A stretch of DNA of 64,000 nucleotides from Parelaphostrongylus tenuis (Eukaryota > Nematoda > Chromadorea > Rhabditida > Metastrongylidae): the NCBI GenBank assembly GCA_019055375.1, contig JAHQIW010007140.1, positions 62,001-126,000 on the forward strand, written 5' to 3'. This document shows positions 41,201 through 60,049 of the stretch, one piece after another. Position 1 is the stretch's first letter, and each line of letters starts with the position of its first letter. The notes beneath the pieces were generated by a model. It ran no database searches, was not told where the DNA came from, and saw only the letters and a program-made list of their open reading frames with translations. The translations under genes and the position numbers were made by a program.

Positions 41201-42476
41201 AAAAACATGGCTTACACATATTCGTTTTGTTGCTTCAACGCTCATACTTTGGATGTGAAAGCAAGTGAACAAACATAACTTTCTCCATATTGATACGGTA
41301 ACGTTTTCCAGTGTTTTGCTTATGCCTGCACCTACTGGTGTACGACGGAAGTCTTAGAAATAAAATTTCATATCCAATTCTTCAAAAATTTTGACTAAAC
41401 ATACTTGAATTCCAACGTGCACTGTATCAAATCTACATACAATTAGCTGCGACAGAGCAATCTCTTTCACTAACTCAAAAATTCTGAAGTCCTGAAACAC
41501 TCTGGTTTTTTGGAGATTATAATCAGTGTCTGTGAAAATGTTCAAAGCCTTCTCGAAGTTGACACGTCAGTGGCTTACGTACTATGGTATTTCACACTAT
41601 GTTCCTAAACATTCGCACAGACTATACTGAATGTTCTTAGTCTTCAACGACAACCGATAGATGAGAGCCGTTACCGACTGGATTCCTCGGGACATCAAGC
41701 GCTTTACAGGAAGACCACCGACCCGTTGGTCCGATTTCTTTACGAAAGCTATAGAAAAAAGATATGATGCTCAGCGAATCCCTAGAGCGAGGAGGACCCA
41801 CTGGGCTACTCTTGCACGCGATAGGGAAAAATGGAAGTGTTGCTGGTATTCGTTCGAATCACTCGACGATCAATGGGACGACAGGTGATACAGGTGATAC
41901 TGACTGTCCGTAACGAAATTTAAAAACAGTCGATTGGATGTCTAAATATTCACCACCAAGCATCGCCGACTGGAAAAAGTGGTGATAACACAGAATCACA
42001 TGCTATCACCGTAACATCTTCTGATCCCTGCTACAAAGTAGGGTTCAATGTGGGGCGTGTGGCTCTGATCAAGCGGGTGATACCGAAGGAAAGTACGTAA
42101 GTCACTGATATACCTACATCGAAAAGGCTTTAAACATTCTCACAGACTATATTGAATTTTTATAGCAAAGTTTAAAAGCAGTCACTTGGAAGGATTATTG
42201 TCACCTGTTGGAAAAACAAGTTTGTCACAAATAGATTAGTACTTCACATGACATTGCCTACACTAAACTGATGGCAGATAGGTCATCCTTTAACACCGTA
42301 AACTTCATTACAACCCATGATGACAAGCTAAATGGACAGACTTATATTGATGTAAAGATCGCTTTTTTCAGGACGCCTCTGCTGATTGGTTGCAAATTCA
42401 TGTGGCGATGAACAACTTGACCAGCTGCATCACCGTCATCGTCTATGTGATCGGTGCCATTGCCATCGTATTCTAA
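23213..42476 (+). CDS. Cys-loop ligand-gated ion channel subunit, 12 exons, one apparent frameshift
   Basis: A plasma-membrane pentameric channel subunit, about 359 residues. Exons: 23213-23315, 24587-24666, 24839-24888, 27692-27799, 37008-37143, 37526-37604, 37664-37748, 38574-38673, 39642-39743, 39811-39909, 40471-40502, 42372-42476. All junctions have GT/AG and agree in phase, except the entry to exon 9. Residues 1-22 form a signal peptide. An extracellular WVPDI-type motif lies in exon 4. The Cys-loop runs C150 to C164 with exactly 13 residues between, including YTEYPSD. M1 starts near RRSTTLAVELTMP. Exon 9 carries M2 (MFALLLQFMSFQF, then KTPHLGFG). Exon 10 is M3 (VFYAFTLAV). The last exon is M4, ending VIVYVIGAIAIVF-stop. 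There is no vicinal Cys pair at loop C and no PAR motif before M2, so ligand and ion selectivity cannot be called. It resembles the divergent nematode lgc channels; no ortholog is named. Exon 9 reads in frame only if one base is missing near 39653. Confidence 0.85.
25885..26270. repeat. Foldback element, family C
   Basis: The left arm has TGTGGTCTGGCATGGTACTTGTACACTTCTAGACACGTGTTTCGCC. The right arm has GGATTGGCTGAGCCGAAAGGCACCG and AAGTGCCACACTAAACTTATAAAAGTC. It lies in the intron between channel exons 3 and 4. Confidence 0.65.
28535..28640. repeat. Short family C-like hairpin
   Basis: AAGGATGTAACAGTTTTGAGCCATTAGG is mirrored by CGGCCCAAAACATCTTATATCCTTATC around CAGGCACCTGTTTCGCC. It is shorter than other copies. 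Confidence 0.4.
28675..29235 (-). other. Two adjacent antisense ORFs in the channel intron, unrecognised
   Basis: 29235-28975 (86 codons, ending EKQWNQHIRC) and 28923-28675 (82 codons, with ECDCAIFLPQCGS and CENSENTVNVI) are consecutive on the - strand. Codon use looks coding and the second has several Cys. They may be a decayed mobile-element protein or exons of a nested gene. A 123-codon + strand frame (28735-29106) overlaps and is probably the shadow. Confidence 0.25.
30233..30300 (-). repeat. tRNA-Ser-like degenerate sequence
   Basis: The - strand reads GCGCCGTGGCCGAGTGGTTGGAATGCTCG, a canonical-looking tRNA-Ser A-box arm, but the B-box region is GAGTTCCACCCC rather than GGTTCGAATCC. The 3' acceptor side does not pair well. 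I take it as a tRNA pseudogene or SINE head, not a working tRNA. Confidence 0.5.
30333..30605 (+). repeat. Family A SINE, degenerate
   Basis: Diverged head (GGCGGAGTGATTAAAGGCC), then AACCAGACTTACCTGTAAGGATAGCAGC, GTCATTGTAAAGGTCAGATGC and AAGATTGATCAACTC. Confidence 0.5.
31015..31085 (-). repeat. Family B-like fragment
   Basis: GGTGAGCAAAAATACGACCTCAGACGGGAGTCGAACC contains an inverse B box; the rest of the head is missing. Confidence 0.4.
31212..31400 (+). repeat. Family A SINE, 5'-truncated
   Basis: Begins at TTGGTACCAGACTGGTCTC, lacking the tRNA-like head, and runs to CTCAGTGATTGATGAACGACG. It abuts the family C hairpin at 31425. Confidence 0.7.
31425..32035. repeat. Foldback element, family C, with extra right arm
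   Basis: 31425-31722 is a full hairpin: TTTTATGAGGTCTGATATGG at the left and CCATATCAGACCTCATAAAA at the right. A second right arm (GGATCGGCTGAACCGAAAGG...CAGACCAGACGTCATAGAAGG) follows at 31915-32035, suggesting a duplicated or chimeric copy. Confidence 0.7.
32105..32415. repeat. Foldback element, family D
   Basis: The left part has GCTTATGAACTATCC...CTGACGTTTCGGTTATTCCGCC...AGAGCTTACACGTACTATATC. The right part has GGATATAGTACGTATAGGCTCTGCGGAAAGAAGGATAACGAAACGTTAG, its inverted copy. Confidence 0.6.
35191..35262 (+). repeat. TAA microsatellite
   Basis: About 23 ATA/TAA units with one AGT interruption, in the 9.2-kb channel intron. On the - strand it reads as poly-Leu, which is not a gene. 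Confidence 0.95.
35278..35380 (-). repeat. Family B-like tRNA element
   Basis: GAGTTGGATTCGCAATTC (inverse B-box region) and GTGCACGTGCTACC, next to the TAA microsatellite. Confidence 0.4.
35565..35672 (+). repeat. Family B tRNA-like element
   Basis: GGTGGTGCAGGGGTGGTACGCGAC, then GAGTTCAACTCCCGCC and the tail TATTTTGCATATCATTCAAC. Confidence 0.6.
35740..35935 (+). repeat. Irregular AATAATA/GATAAT tract
   Basis: Degenerate AT-rich simple repeat with mixed GATAATAAT and AACAATAA units; it produces false hydrophobic ORFs on both strands. Confidence 0.8.
40471..40502 (+). CDS. 32-nt cytoplasmic-loop micro-exon of the channel gene
   Basis: This is the only stretch I found between the M3 exon (ends in phase 1) and the M4 exon (starts in phase 0) that bridges the phases. 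It has a ...TTTTTCGACAG acceptor, a GTACGT donor and 2+30 bases encoding TIPTFYSHRT after the split codon. The cytoplasmic loop would then be very short. It is supported by splice signals and phase only. Confidence 0.5.
41652..41890 (+). pseudogene. RTE-type non-LTR retrotransposon, C-terminal fragment
   Basis: The frame RAVTDWIPRDIKRF, GRPPTRWSDFF, then HWATLARDREKW is the end of the reverse-transcriptase protein common in nematode RTE-like elements. A stop (TAG) just before the ATG at 41661 falls where related copies usually have Trp, so the frame is already decayed. It lies in the last intron of the channel gene. Confidence 0.75.
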
Positions 42477-43275
42477 TCATCTAATGACATCAAAAATTAC
42501 TCAAGTCTAAATTTCACTAGTATGAATCGATATGCAGTTGTGATCAACAACCACACAGACTCTCACTAAAAGAATGTACGGTGGCTTTGTATGCAACCAT
42601 AAAGACTTTACCACCTATGACCGACAATATTTTTTCACTTTATCAGCTCATATTCTATTGAGTTTTTAAAATTAGAAGATCAGGGTATTCTAGCCTCAAC
42701 GCCTGCCATTGCAAAACTGGCACAATAACGAAGTGAACAGTCGTAATACGGCCGAGTTCGACATTCACAAAAAATTTTCGAAACTGCTAGATCTGATTAG
42801 TAATTTCATCCGCTGAATTATTAGCAGTTCTCGAAACGAAACCTTCACAAACATTCTCTCAAACAGCATTAGAACTGGAGAGAATACAGAGTACAGAATA
42901 TTAAAAAAAGGTGAACTTGTATAGATTAGCACTAAATAGAAAATAAAAGGAATGACGATAAAATATGAGGGTGTAAAGTTGTCTACGAAGGAATTGCTCC
43001 AAATGTGAGCAGTCGTCTAGCGTGAAATCCCGATCTGTCGTCAGAGGTGATATTAGGCTTTGTTGTTTACGGAGACCCCCCCACATACACCAATTTCATA
43101 TCTTTGTCCAGAACGGGACGTAACCAACCAATAATTGCGGGAATAGAACCCACGCCACATTGAACACTCTCGACAACAATACGATGCAAAGCCACAATTA
43201 ACGATGAATGATGAATACTAAATTCTACTTTAGCTCAAAATCTAATATTTTATCTGACTAACTATGGAACGCATA

Positions 43276-43516
43276 AAGCACCGTGGTCAGAGGTGCTCCG
43301 TGCCTCACATAACACCGATGATTCGACCCCGCGCTCATGGTTCACTCGCCCTTCCAACCCTCCCGGTGCCGCTAAAATTAGTACCAGACTTCTCTAAAGG
43401 AGGATAAACTGCACAGACTTGATACATCGGTAATCACCTCGAACGAAACTAAAAATTGAAGACGAATGCATGGCGCAATCCTCAGGGATTCATCAATGCC
43501 AAAAGCTTTACCCTCT
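43276..43516 (+). repeat. Family A SINE, internally deleted
   Basis: Head CACCGTGGTCAGAGGTGC with B-box-like GATTCGACCCC, then GTACCAGACTTCTCTAAAGGAGG. The central CGAGTCATTGTAAAGG section is lost before GAATGCATGGCGCAATCCTCAGGGATT. Confidence 0.65.
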
Positions 43517-44379
43517 ATCCTTTTACCAAGAAATCAGCCTCCTTGCCGCTCTCTTATACTTGGGACTGGTTGCTCACCACCGTTGAATTCCCTCATCATT
43601 GGCATCTCTTAAAATCATTTTTATCTTTATGAGATAAATCGAACTTGATAGCAACCATCCATTGCAGGCTAGTAGCTGATTATACTGTCCATCCACTTTA
43701 GCATAACAATGTAAATTACACAAATACATTAGTTCACAGTTTATTGATCAACGTGAAAATGAGGACACGACCTTTGCGTTTTGTATAACATTCTCTGTGC
43801 TGTGCTCACAATCACCTCTCCATTAACATATTTTGTAATGGTACAGAGTACTACAATACTACTAACATACAATACTGAAAGGACAAATTAACTGTGTAGG
43901 CGCTACGACATACATCGAACAACTTGGTGAAGCAAAGCTTCTAAAGCTATTCAAGTATGTATGATGGACCAAAGGAACTCGCCTCACTAAGTACTACTAT
44001 AGGATAGATGCTGAAATTTTTTTTGGTTTTGCAGTTGGAAAACAACAACTGAAATTTCAACTTGGTATCTCATAAGGATCTTGCTCAAACAATTTCAACA
44101 TTAGTCTTCTACGCCCGCAAGATTCATAGTGACCAAAACAGAACCCCGAATTTTCGACGGATGGATAAAAGTGCACGGAAGTGCAACAATACGATGGTTA
44201 AGGCTCGGAAGTATTAGATGGAATCTAGAATCTAGTAAAGAAAAATAAGAGAAAACATTCAGAGTGTGAAGAACTTGAGGAACAACAAAAGAGAATGGAC
44301 GAGATTACAAAAAAAAAAATCCAGAATAAATTTAAATGATGTAGGGTATCACACGTATTTACTATGGTCTGAACATTAA

Positions 44380-44705
44380 CTAGCCTAACTGGAGGATAAC
44401 CCAGTACGGACTCGTCTTGCGACTGAAGCTTTGTCGACAAACAACAAGCCACAGTCTAGCACACCCGAAAAAAACGTACAGACCAGCACGAGTGCAAGGC
44501 ATTTCGTTCATACCACCCAATTTGGTAGCCCCAGACGCCTTTTCGGTAACGAACAAAAAAACGCGCAACAGATGGCTAACACGAAGCACAATGCTTCCAT
44601 TGCTCTCCTCCAAAAGTGAACTCACGGAACGAGATATTCTCGCTTCCTCAACCAACTTGAATTATAGACTAAGTAACAAAAACATTACTAGATACATAAA
44701 TTAAG
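44380..44705. other. Coding-like segment, strand unclear
   Basis: Three long frames overlap here: + 44417-44704 (95 codons), + 44431-44619 (62 codons, polar, STNNKPQSSTPEKN), and - 44655-44380 (91 codons). Composition is less AT-rich than its surroundings. No family recognised. Confidence 0.2.
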
Positions 44706-46041
44706 AACATAGTGGTGATATACATATACAGAGAGAAGCGAAAGCTGTGAGAAGGTAAATATAACGAGAGAAATAGTAGGAAATGTCATCCGCTATGGGA
44801 GGTCTAGACGGAAGAAACAAACGTACTTCAATCCAAGTATTCCAGTCTAGACTGACACACGACGGACGACAAGTTCGAGAGACAAGAAGACTAAGGTAAG
44901 TTTGTACACGCATCGGATGACTACGTGTGGACTTATATTAACTCTAATTATACTAACTATCTATCTTGAAAGATATACGAGTTCAAAAAGTCTGATATGG
45001 TGCTTATTCACCTTATGTACATATACATACGGAGCTACTAGTGCTATCCAACAAATGTTCCAAACTTCAGCGATTTGATCTGTCTGGTAGTCGACATAGT
45101 TTGGGACATATGCTGATGTGAAACGATTGAACACAACGATAAAAAAAGCTATATACAATATTACCTTGAACCGGTCGGTGCTTAACTTACTGATATTATA
45201 CAAAAGAATAGGTGCAACCCGGCTGAAAAATACCCGCTTAAGCGCGGAGAATAAGTGTGCAAGATTGATAGAGTGTGGTGGACTAGAGTGTCAACAATGA
45301 CGAGATGGAATTATGAACAAACTAGCAGCTAAAACGCTAGATAGAGAAGGGGCTCGTCAAGTGCGTCACACATTCACTTCAGCTTCACGATGTGGCTGAC
45401 TTAACAAGTCGGATTTTGACTCCTGAAGAGATTACTTATAGTGATGAACTAAGATAATTAAGCCGTATGAGACGTCTTGTATTTCTCTAGGTAGGTAATT
45501 ATTCGGAGGCCTTTTCGCTAGCAGAGATATTCCCCTAGATTTTCGATAAAAATTCAAAAGTTCAAATCTCAACAATTCATCATTGGGTACATTTTCTGAG
45601 AAGCCTGCTCACTGTGTTGTAGCAGCAAAAATGAGACTACAATTTACAATAAGCGCGTATTTTTTTGCTCGGCTGAGATCTGTGGATGGCTTCTCGTTGA
45701 AAATTCAGTATTTACTTGATAACCAAATTCTGGTGATGCTAAAACTGAAAAAATTTCTAAAAATGTCTTCATATAGTGCTGTCAGAGCAAAAACAAAATC
45801 ATGCTCACTCTTACAGTTTCTCAAACACGTATTATATTAGGAGCAAAGCATATGGGCATGTAGAAAAATTCATGCAGTGTCAATGTAAGGCCAGAAACCT
45901 AGAGCTTATGTAACTCAGAACGGAGAAAAAAAAACCTAATTAAGTAACGAAAATCGCGCTGCGCGATAGATCAACTACCGTCGCAAATGGGTTGAAGGTT
46001 AATCTAAGACTGCTGAGTGGTATGCAAAACATTTGACATAC

Positions 46042-46175
46042 CCACTGATGTAGAGTGATGTGTAAAACTTTCGCGGTAGGCAGGAAAAGAACTTGCACCT
46101 CACTCTTTCCAGGAATGCGTGCTCTATCCGTTACACTACCGACTCCCATTTTGCACATTGCTCTTTCTACGTTAC
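46042..46175 (-). repeat. Family B tRNA-like element
   Basis: TGATGTAGAGTGATGTGTAAAACTTTCGCG, then CACCTCACTC, TTACACTACCGACTCCC and TTTTGCACATTGC. Confidence 0.65.
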
Positions 46176-46269
46176 AGCGCATCTATCTGTAAGCCGTCAG
46201 CCGTCAACGGCCTGGCCCGGGTAGCTGATCTCGACATTGAACCCAGTCACGCTGACAGATATTAGGTAC

Positions 46270-46490
46270 TGAAGAGCAAACGTAATTCTTTCCATTTAAC
46301 CGCTTCTAGCGGTGTTATGATGTTTCAAATAGATACCCATTGATGTAAAGTGATGTGCAAAACTTGGTGCGGGTTCTACTCCCGCCTGACGCGAATGTTT
46401 TGCACATCACTCTACATCAATGGATATCTATTTCAAACATCATAACACCCCTAGAAGCGGTTAAATGAAAAGAATTACATTTGATCCTCA
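46270..46490. repeat. Long palindrome around a family B fragment
   Basis: Arms of about 100 bases: GTAATTCTTTCCATTTAACC...GATGTAAAGTGATGTGCAAAAC on the left and GTTTTGCACATCACTCTACATC...GGTTAAATGAAAAGAATTAC on the right. The centre is GGTGCGGGTTCTACTCCCGCC, a B-box-like stem. Confidence 0.8.
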
Positions 46491-46694
46491 AACATTTGAC
46501 AGTATGTGAGTGTTGAACCTGTACTCCCCCACAACGAAGGGCGAGTTATCATTATACCACCCACGGTTACCGCTTCACTAACGCTCTCTGGTGGTGACAG
46601 AGCCACTCAGCGGTCTTAGATGTAGAATCGGAACAAAATAACTACGAAGCAGCGAAGCAAAAATTCATCTTGATTAAATTATCGAGGTAGAACG

Positions 46695-54828
<8,134 letters not shown>

Positions 54829-55164
54829 GATGGCCTCAATGGTTGCACACACACAGGACACGAAGATACCGGTATATCAGTGGACGGACGGCAAGTGGAC
54901 AGAGGCCGGCAACTGCACGCGACGCACGCGCTCGCTGGGTCTGCTGACGCGGCCGCTCGCACGACCTGCGACAGCAACGCGGCTCCGCCCATCGCGCCGT
55001 GGACACGGCGAAAACGGCGGCAACGGCGGCAGCAACGGCGCGTCCGTCACACGGCGGGGCGCCGGTGATGCGCCGCTGCTCGCGAGGGACCAACCAATTC
55101 GCCGTGCCCCAGCTCCAGCCCCAGCCGCGGTCGGGGACCAGTCCGTGCCCCTTGAACTCCCGAA

Positions 55165-55410
55165 GTAAAGGGACCAACATTTGGGTTAAAACGGGCTACC
55201 TCTTAAGGCGACATGCGCTGATGACCCCCTTTACCCACTCACTTGTCCAGAAACCTACAATTGGGCTCTAAACTGTGCGCAACCATGGAAACCCCTCAAC
55301 CTCCGGAGTAAAGGGACAACATTTTAGTCAGGACTGGGCTATCTCTGATAGGAGAGTACGCTGACGAGGCCCTTCACGCACTCACTTATACGGAAACCTA
55401 CTAAAATGTC
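55165..55410. repeat. Two-copy tandem repeat, about 140-bp period
   Basis: GTAAAGGGACCAACATTTGGGTTAAAACGGGCTA...CACTCACTTGTCCAGAAACCTAC recurs as GTAAAGGGACAACATTTTAGTCAGGACTGGGCTA...CACTCACTTATACGGAAACCTAC. It lies just upstream of the MNK leader. Confidence 0.75.
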
Positions 55411-55985
55411 ACATATGCAGGTGGGCTATCCTCATCTGCAAAAGAACCCATTAAAAGAACTTGGCGCAATCACATTCACGCGATAATTTCGTGATCTACG
55501 GCGGCCGACTTGAATGAAATTAAATCGGTTGTTGACAATCGGCCCCGTGTATATCGATATTCGATGTTCAGTGAGGCATTAAATTTACGCGAAACATAGG
55601 AGGACCGGATCTTCCTTCGAACATCGAAAACAGTTTTCCCAGAGGCCACCAAAATTCTTCAATTCGGGGGGCACCTCTACTGCCTCAACTCCCCATCACA
55701 GCAGCGGAAACCCTCTCTAACCAGCTTCCATCGCGACAGGTTGCTGTCGTCGCTACGTAATGCGCTCGAGCGCCCCGAACGTACCAGCTCTGGGAAGCAT
55801 AAATTAACGCTTTCGCTCTCTCTCTCCCAACCGTCGTTGTAATATTGTGACACGAAGCCGTCACGCATCGTATATGTGTGTAGCCTTCTCTGTTACTCCG
55901 AAAAAAAAAAAAATCTCGCGGTGCAAAGTACAGTCGTCTAAAGTTGTGACTGAAATGGCATCACTTCGCCTAGTATCAATCATTA

Positions 55986-56959
55986 GGTTGAGGAAAAACT
56001 TCCTTAACACCCGCCGTATCTACGAAACTTAAACATAAAATCTGTTAAAAACAACAATACTTATTTTTCAAGATAAAGACCATCATTATCCCGACGATCT
56101 TTCGCCAGTGATCTGCAAGCTCCTAAGGGTTCTTTTCGGTTATAAGGAAGCAAGTGAAAAAACCGACTTCACTCGCTACAGAGAAACTTTTCATAGGAGC
56201 ACTGGTAAACATTCGAAAGCTGAGATTTCTGCCACATCGCCGGTTTTACAAAAACCCTTTTATAACTCTGTAGAATCCAAAATGAAACTCGCCTCCGACG
56301 AGCGTGTTTCTAGCCGGACAGAGCTCTTTTTTGGGCTATCACTAAATAAGCGCGTCTGCGACACAAGGAATTCCCTTTTGCGACAACGTCAAAAAATGGC
56401 TTTTCAAGAATCACCGACGTGGGGCTGTAACCAGAAATCTCAGCTTTCGAATGGTTTCTAACACTCCTATGAAAAGATCCTGTCCAGCGAATGAGGTCGG
56501 TTTTTCGTTTGTGCCCTATATCCGAAAAGAACCCCTCCGAATCTGCTCGAAATCGCCTTTCCTTGGGCTTTGAATAAAAAAACTCCTGACATGCCTCCTC
56601 AACCTAATCAAATGTCTCGAATACGTCCACGCAGAAAATGTTCCATTTAGCTGAAAAGACCATCGGATCTCGACTGTAGGTTGGGTGCAGCAAGACCTCG
56701 ACTCCGTCCATTTCATCAAACTTTTCTCAATGTTCTTGGCGGTGCGAGGTTTGGCAAGGTCTTGCTGAAACAGGGACCACTTCAACGAATCAGTGTTGGG
56801 TAATTTTCCTTCAACACATCGTTTACACGGTCTAGCTGCTCGTTGCCGTCTCAGGAAATATCCCTGAGATGTTCCCATGAATTTACAATAACCGATACTG
56901 TGTGAAACAAATGTAAAATTTGAATTTTTCGCGGGTGTTAACGAACTTTTACCTCTACC
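55986..56959 (-). mobile_element. mariner remnant, 974 bp
   Basis: Inverted ends (GGTTGAGGAAAAACTTCCTTAACACCCGC / GGTAGAGGTAAAAGTTCGTTAACACCCGC) are flanked by TA at 55984-55985 and 56960-56961. The - strand coding remnant includes SLFQQDLAKPRTAKN, the block with the second catalytic Asp, in a degenerate 168-codon frame (57022-56516). Confidence 0.75.
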
Positions 56960-56961
56960 TA

Positions 56962-59309
56962 CTATTGATCTATTAAATTTGTAAGACCAAATATGGCATC
57001 GTAGTAGAAAGTTCCAAAACATAGGAAAAATTACGCCATAGACTGGACAGGAAATCTGACGATGATTTCGGTCACAACAAATCTCTGCAAGGGGTACGGT
57101 ACGTATGTGGTTGTGGCCGATCGTCAGTGATAACTAGAACATTTACTGTCACAAATCATCTTGTCACATTCATGGAATCTCTACAAAACTTGTCAAAAAT
57201 AAAAAAAAAAACTAAAAACATTGGGAAATCCCCGGAAACAAGCTACTATACAGGCACGGTGTAACACAGTCGTGTATCAGGTACAGACTGCTAAGCAAGG
57301 CGCTGGTTCGATCCCCTACCCTAACACTCTCTTGCATTCAGCCTACTGAGCACCCTAGAAAAAACCTTAGCTCGGCTACTGGTAGGTGAACGTGTACACC
57401 AGCAGAAAATCGGAGCAACCACTAAGCCTTTCATCAACAAAAAGTTCTCAGTGTTTTTTCTGACCCCTAACGGACGACATGTATCATTTAAGGCACATGA
57501 CTGTCTGAAGGTCTTTCTCGCTGGATGAAATTTTTCTCTTCAGACACTTGATAATCATTCAAAACCTCAAATCTCTGTAATTTCAAAAGTTTATTTAATT
57601 CCTATAAAAGCCTTTTTGTTATGTTGTAGCAGAGAAAATAAAATTATGTTTCACACTCAACTAACTTTAATTGCTCAGTTAGAGCTTGTATATGGCTCTT
57701 CGCGAAACTCTTAACAGTCTTCATAGGCCAATTCTCAAGGATTTCTATGCTGTAATTGGTTTTTTGAAAGGTTATCATAGAACGCTGTAAGAGCGAAAAG
57801 AAGATCACGTTTCCCACTCAAGGTTTTCTATCTTACAGAAAAGTTATACTGCACAAAAAACAGATGATCATGTACAGGAAATCATGTAGTATCAGAGTAC
57901 CACAATTAACCAGGAAATTTACTTTCCAAATGGAAGAAGAATCCTAACTGAACAACGAAAATCACGCGCCTCTTGCGAGTTGCGCTGTGCAATCGATCAA
58001 CTGCCGTCCCCAATGAGTTAATGAGCAGATGTAAGGTTCTTAATAGTAGAAATCATTTAATACCACTCAGAACAATAGAATAATGTGTGGCGTTTCGGCG
58101 ATATCGCCTTTCTTAACTCCTGTCAAAGCCAAATTAACTCACAATCTACTCACTCAGATAGTTTTGTAAACCAAGTTGTCGAACCAAAACTCGTCTATAT
58201 GGTTTTTTTGCTAGGGTGACGAAACTAATTCACTGAGTGGATTAGGAGGCAATCTGACCTTTCGAGGCTCTGAGGAAGGCCAAATCGCCGAAATGTCGAC
58301 CATTATTCTATTTGACTGATTGGTATTCAATAATCTCTACTATTAACAACCTCGCATCTGCTCATCAAGAAAAACACTGAATTATTCTGTTTATGCCAGC
58401 ATTGATGGATAGTCGGTTCCAGAAATCGCTAAGCCATGTGCCAGGACGAATATTCAAACGGACTGATTATGATAAACATTTCCGACAGGATTTTCTACGT
58501 CCTTCATCACACAGTGTCTCTTCCAAAAACTATGCATCTCTCTTGAAGCTATGTACTCCGAACATATACTGACACCAAAGTCAGAATTTCGAATATGGTT
58601 TTTTTTTTGGACTAGGGGAAATTTAGGTCCTTTAAACCCAAAGCCTAAGCATGCTTTCGTGATTTCCTATTCGGAGAGATCATTTAGAAAAATACTTTTA
58701 GAACTGATGGGACCCAAAACTATCCACAAGAGCCAAAATTACTTAGCACAACTCTCGTAATCGCCCTAAATCCATAATCATTGGGCTTAGCATCGCCTCT
58801 AATTGGAACGACCTTGTCACTGTCCAATTCAACAAGAATAGCGTCTATTGCCGAGATTTGCTCACACACCGTCTAGATAACCTTTTTTTCTTCATCTCAA
58901 AAGATCTTCAAATATTTAGATGAAGATTTTCTTGGAAACAGGTGGCATGTGATCGTCTATACCACTTTCGATCTTCATCTCATTAAATTTTCTCATGATG
59001 ACATGGTACGACTAAATCTGGGGCTTTGTAATGGATATTTAGAGGATTTATTATCGATAGTATAAGGCGTTTAGTAATTTTATCACTCATGAAACATTTT
59101 CTAAGCAGCCGATTTTTTAACAAATGGCAATAATTTCATGGCCACTGTAGTAATTGAAAAGCTAAGAAATTCCATGGGAACACTTTAATGGAGTAGGCTG
59201 TCCTTTAGCGCCTTAGCTACAAAACATTTGCCAGAACTAAAAATTCATCTACAAGAAGACTTTATTCTCCTTTTCAATAACGTTGCTATGATGTCGAAAC
59301 TACCTATGC
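56962..59309. other. Intergenic, no supported gene
   Basis: Contains the family D hairpin at 58015-58372; frames elsewhere are short and AT-driven. Confidence 0.5.
58015..58372. repeat. Foldback element, family D, well preserved
   Basis: The left arm (AATGAGCAGATGTAAGGTTCTTAATAGTAG...ACAATAGAATAATG...TTTCGGCGATATCGCC) and right arm (GGCCAAATCGCCGAAATG...CATTATTCTATTTGAC...CTACTATTAACAACCTCGCATCTGCTCAT) pair over roughly 95 bases. Confidence 0.75.
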
Positions 59310-59455
59310 ATGAACCTTGAGTGATATCCAAAGCAACTTTGCACCTCGCGGGGGAAGGGGGGGGGGGGAGTTGAACCTGCGCTATACCCCCTCTGGGAAC
59401 GTGTGCTAACCATGGAACTATCGCGGATCCCGCTCTGATACCACCGTTTCCTACC
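59310..59455 (-). repeat. Family B-like tRNA element with poly-G
   Basis: A run of 12 G (59357-59368) is followed by GTTGAACCTGCGC (inverse B box) and GTGTGCTAACCATGGAACTATCGCGG (inverse A-box region). Confidence 0.5.
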
Positions 59456-60049
59456 CGAAAAGTGAGTGTGAGACGGACACAAGCTCTACTCCGATTGAGT
59501 TTGAGCGCGAACTCCTCGCCTCCGCCCTCCCTTTCCCCCCAGCCTCAAATTGATTTGAATTTGAATTTTTCAAATTTCGCGCTCAAACCCAGTCGGAGAG
59601 AGGCTCGTGTCCGTCTCTAGCGGATCTCGCTTGCTCAGCTGCTCTCGTTCTCACCACGAGTTTCCGCACCCATAGAGAACCAGATACCCATCCCATTGGA
59701 GTTAGGGATCTACATCATCTCGCCAACGATCTACATGTTTAAGAGGGCCTTTACTGTAAGTACCGTAATCGATGCCAACCGGAAACGACCGTCCCAAGAG
59801 AGCGCATTAATTCTACGCCGTCGCATGTTTCGTACTCAATGAATATCAGCTGACTTGCGTCATATGATCATACATTGAATTCAAATAGGCCATGAAAGTG
59901 TCGAAAAGTCGAAAAAAACAGCAGGCGAGTGGGTGTAATCCGGGAATCTTTGGCCTACTACTCTATCCAAGTTCAAACAAAAACATCCCCGTCCGTCCAG
60001 GAGTTCATCCGGGAGTTCGAAAACATCCGCTAGCGACCAAAGTCCCCTA

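Larger units (their letters stand above)
42477..46041. other. Intergenic between channel and MNK 3' ends
   Basis: The two genes converge here. Apart from the family A copy at 43276 and the coding-like segment at 44.4-44.7 kb, nothing is supported. No clear AATAAA signal close to either stop was found. Confidence 0.5.

Noticed and set aside
56108..56461. 117-codon + strand ORF
   Set aside because: It lies inside the TIR-bounded mariner remnant in the orientation opposite to the recognisable transposase, so it is a shadow.
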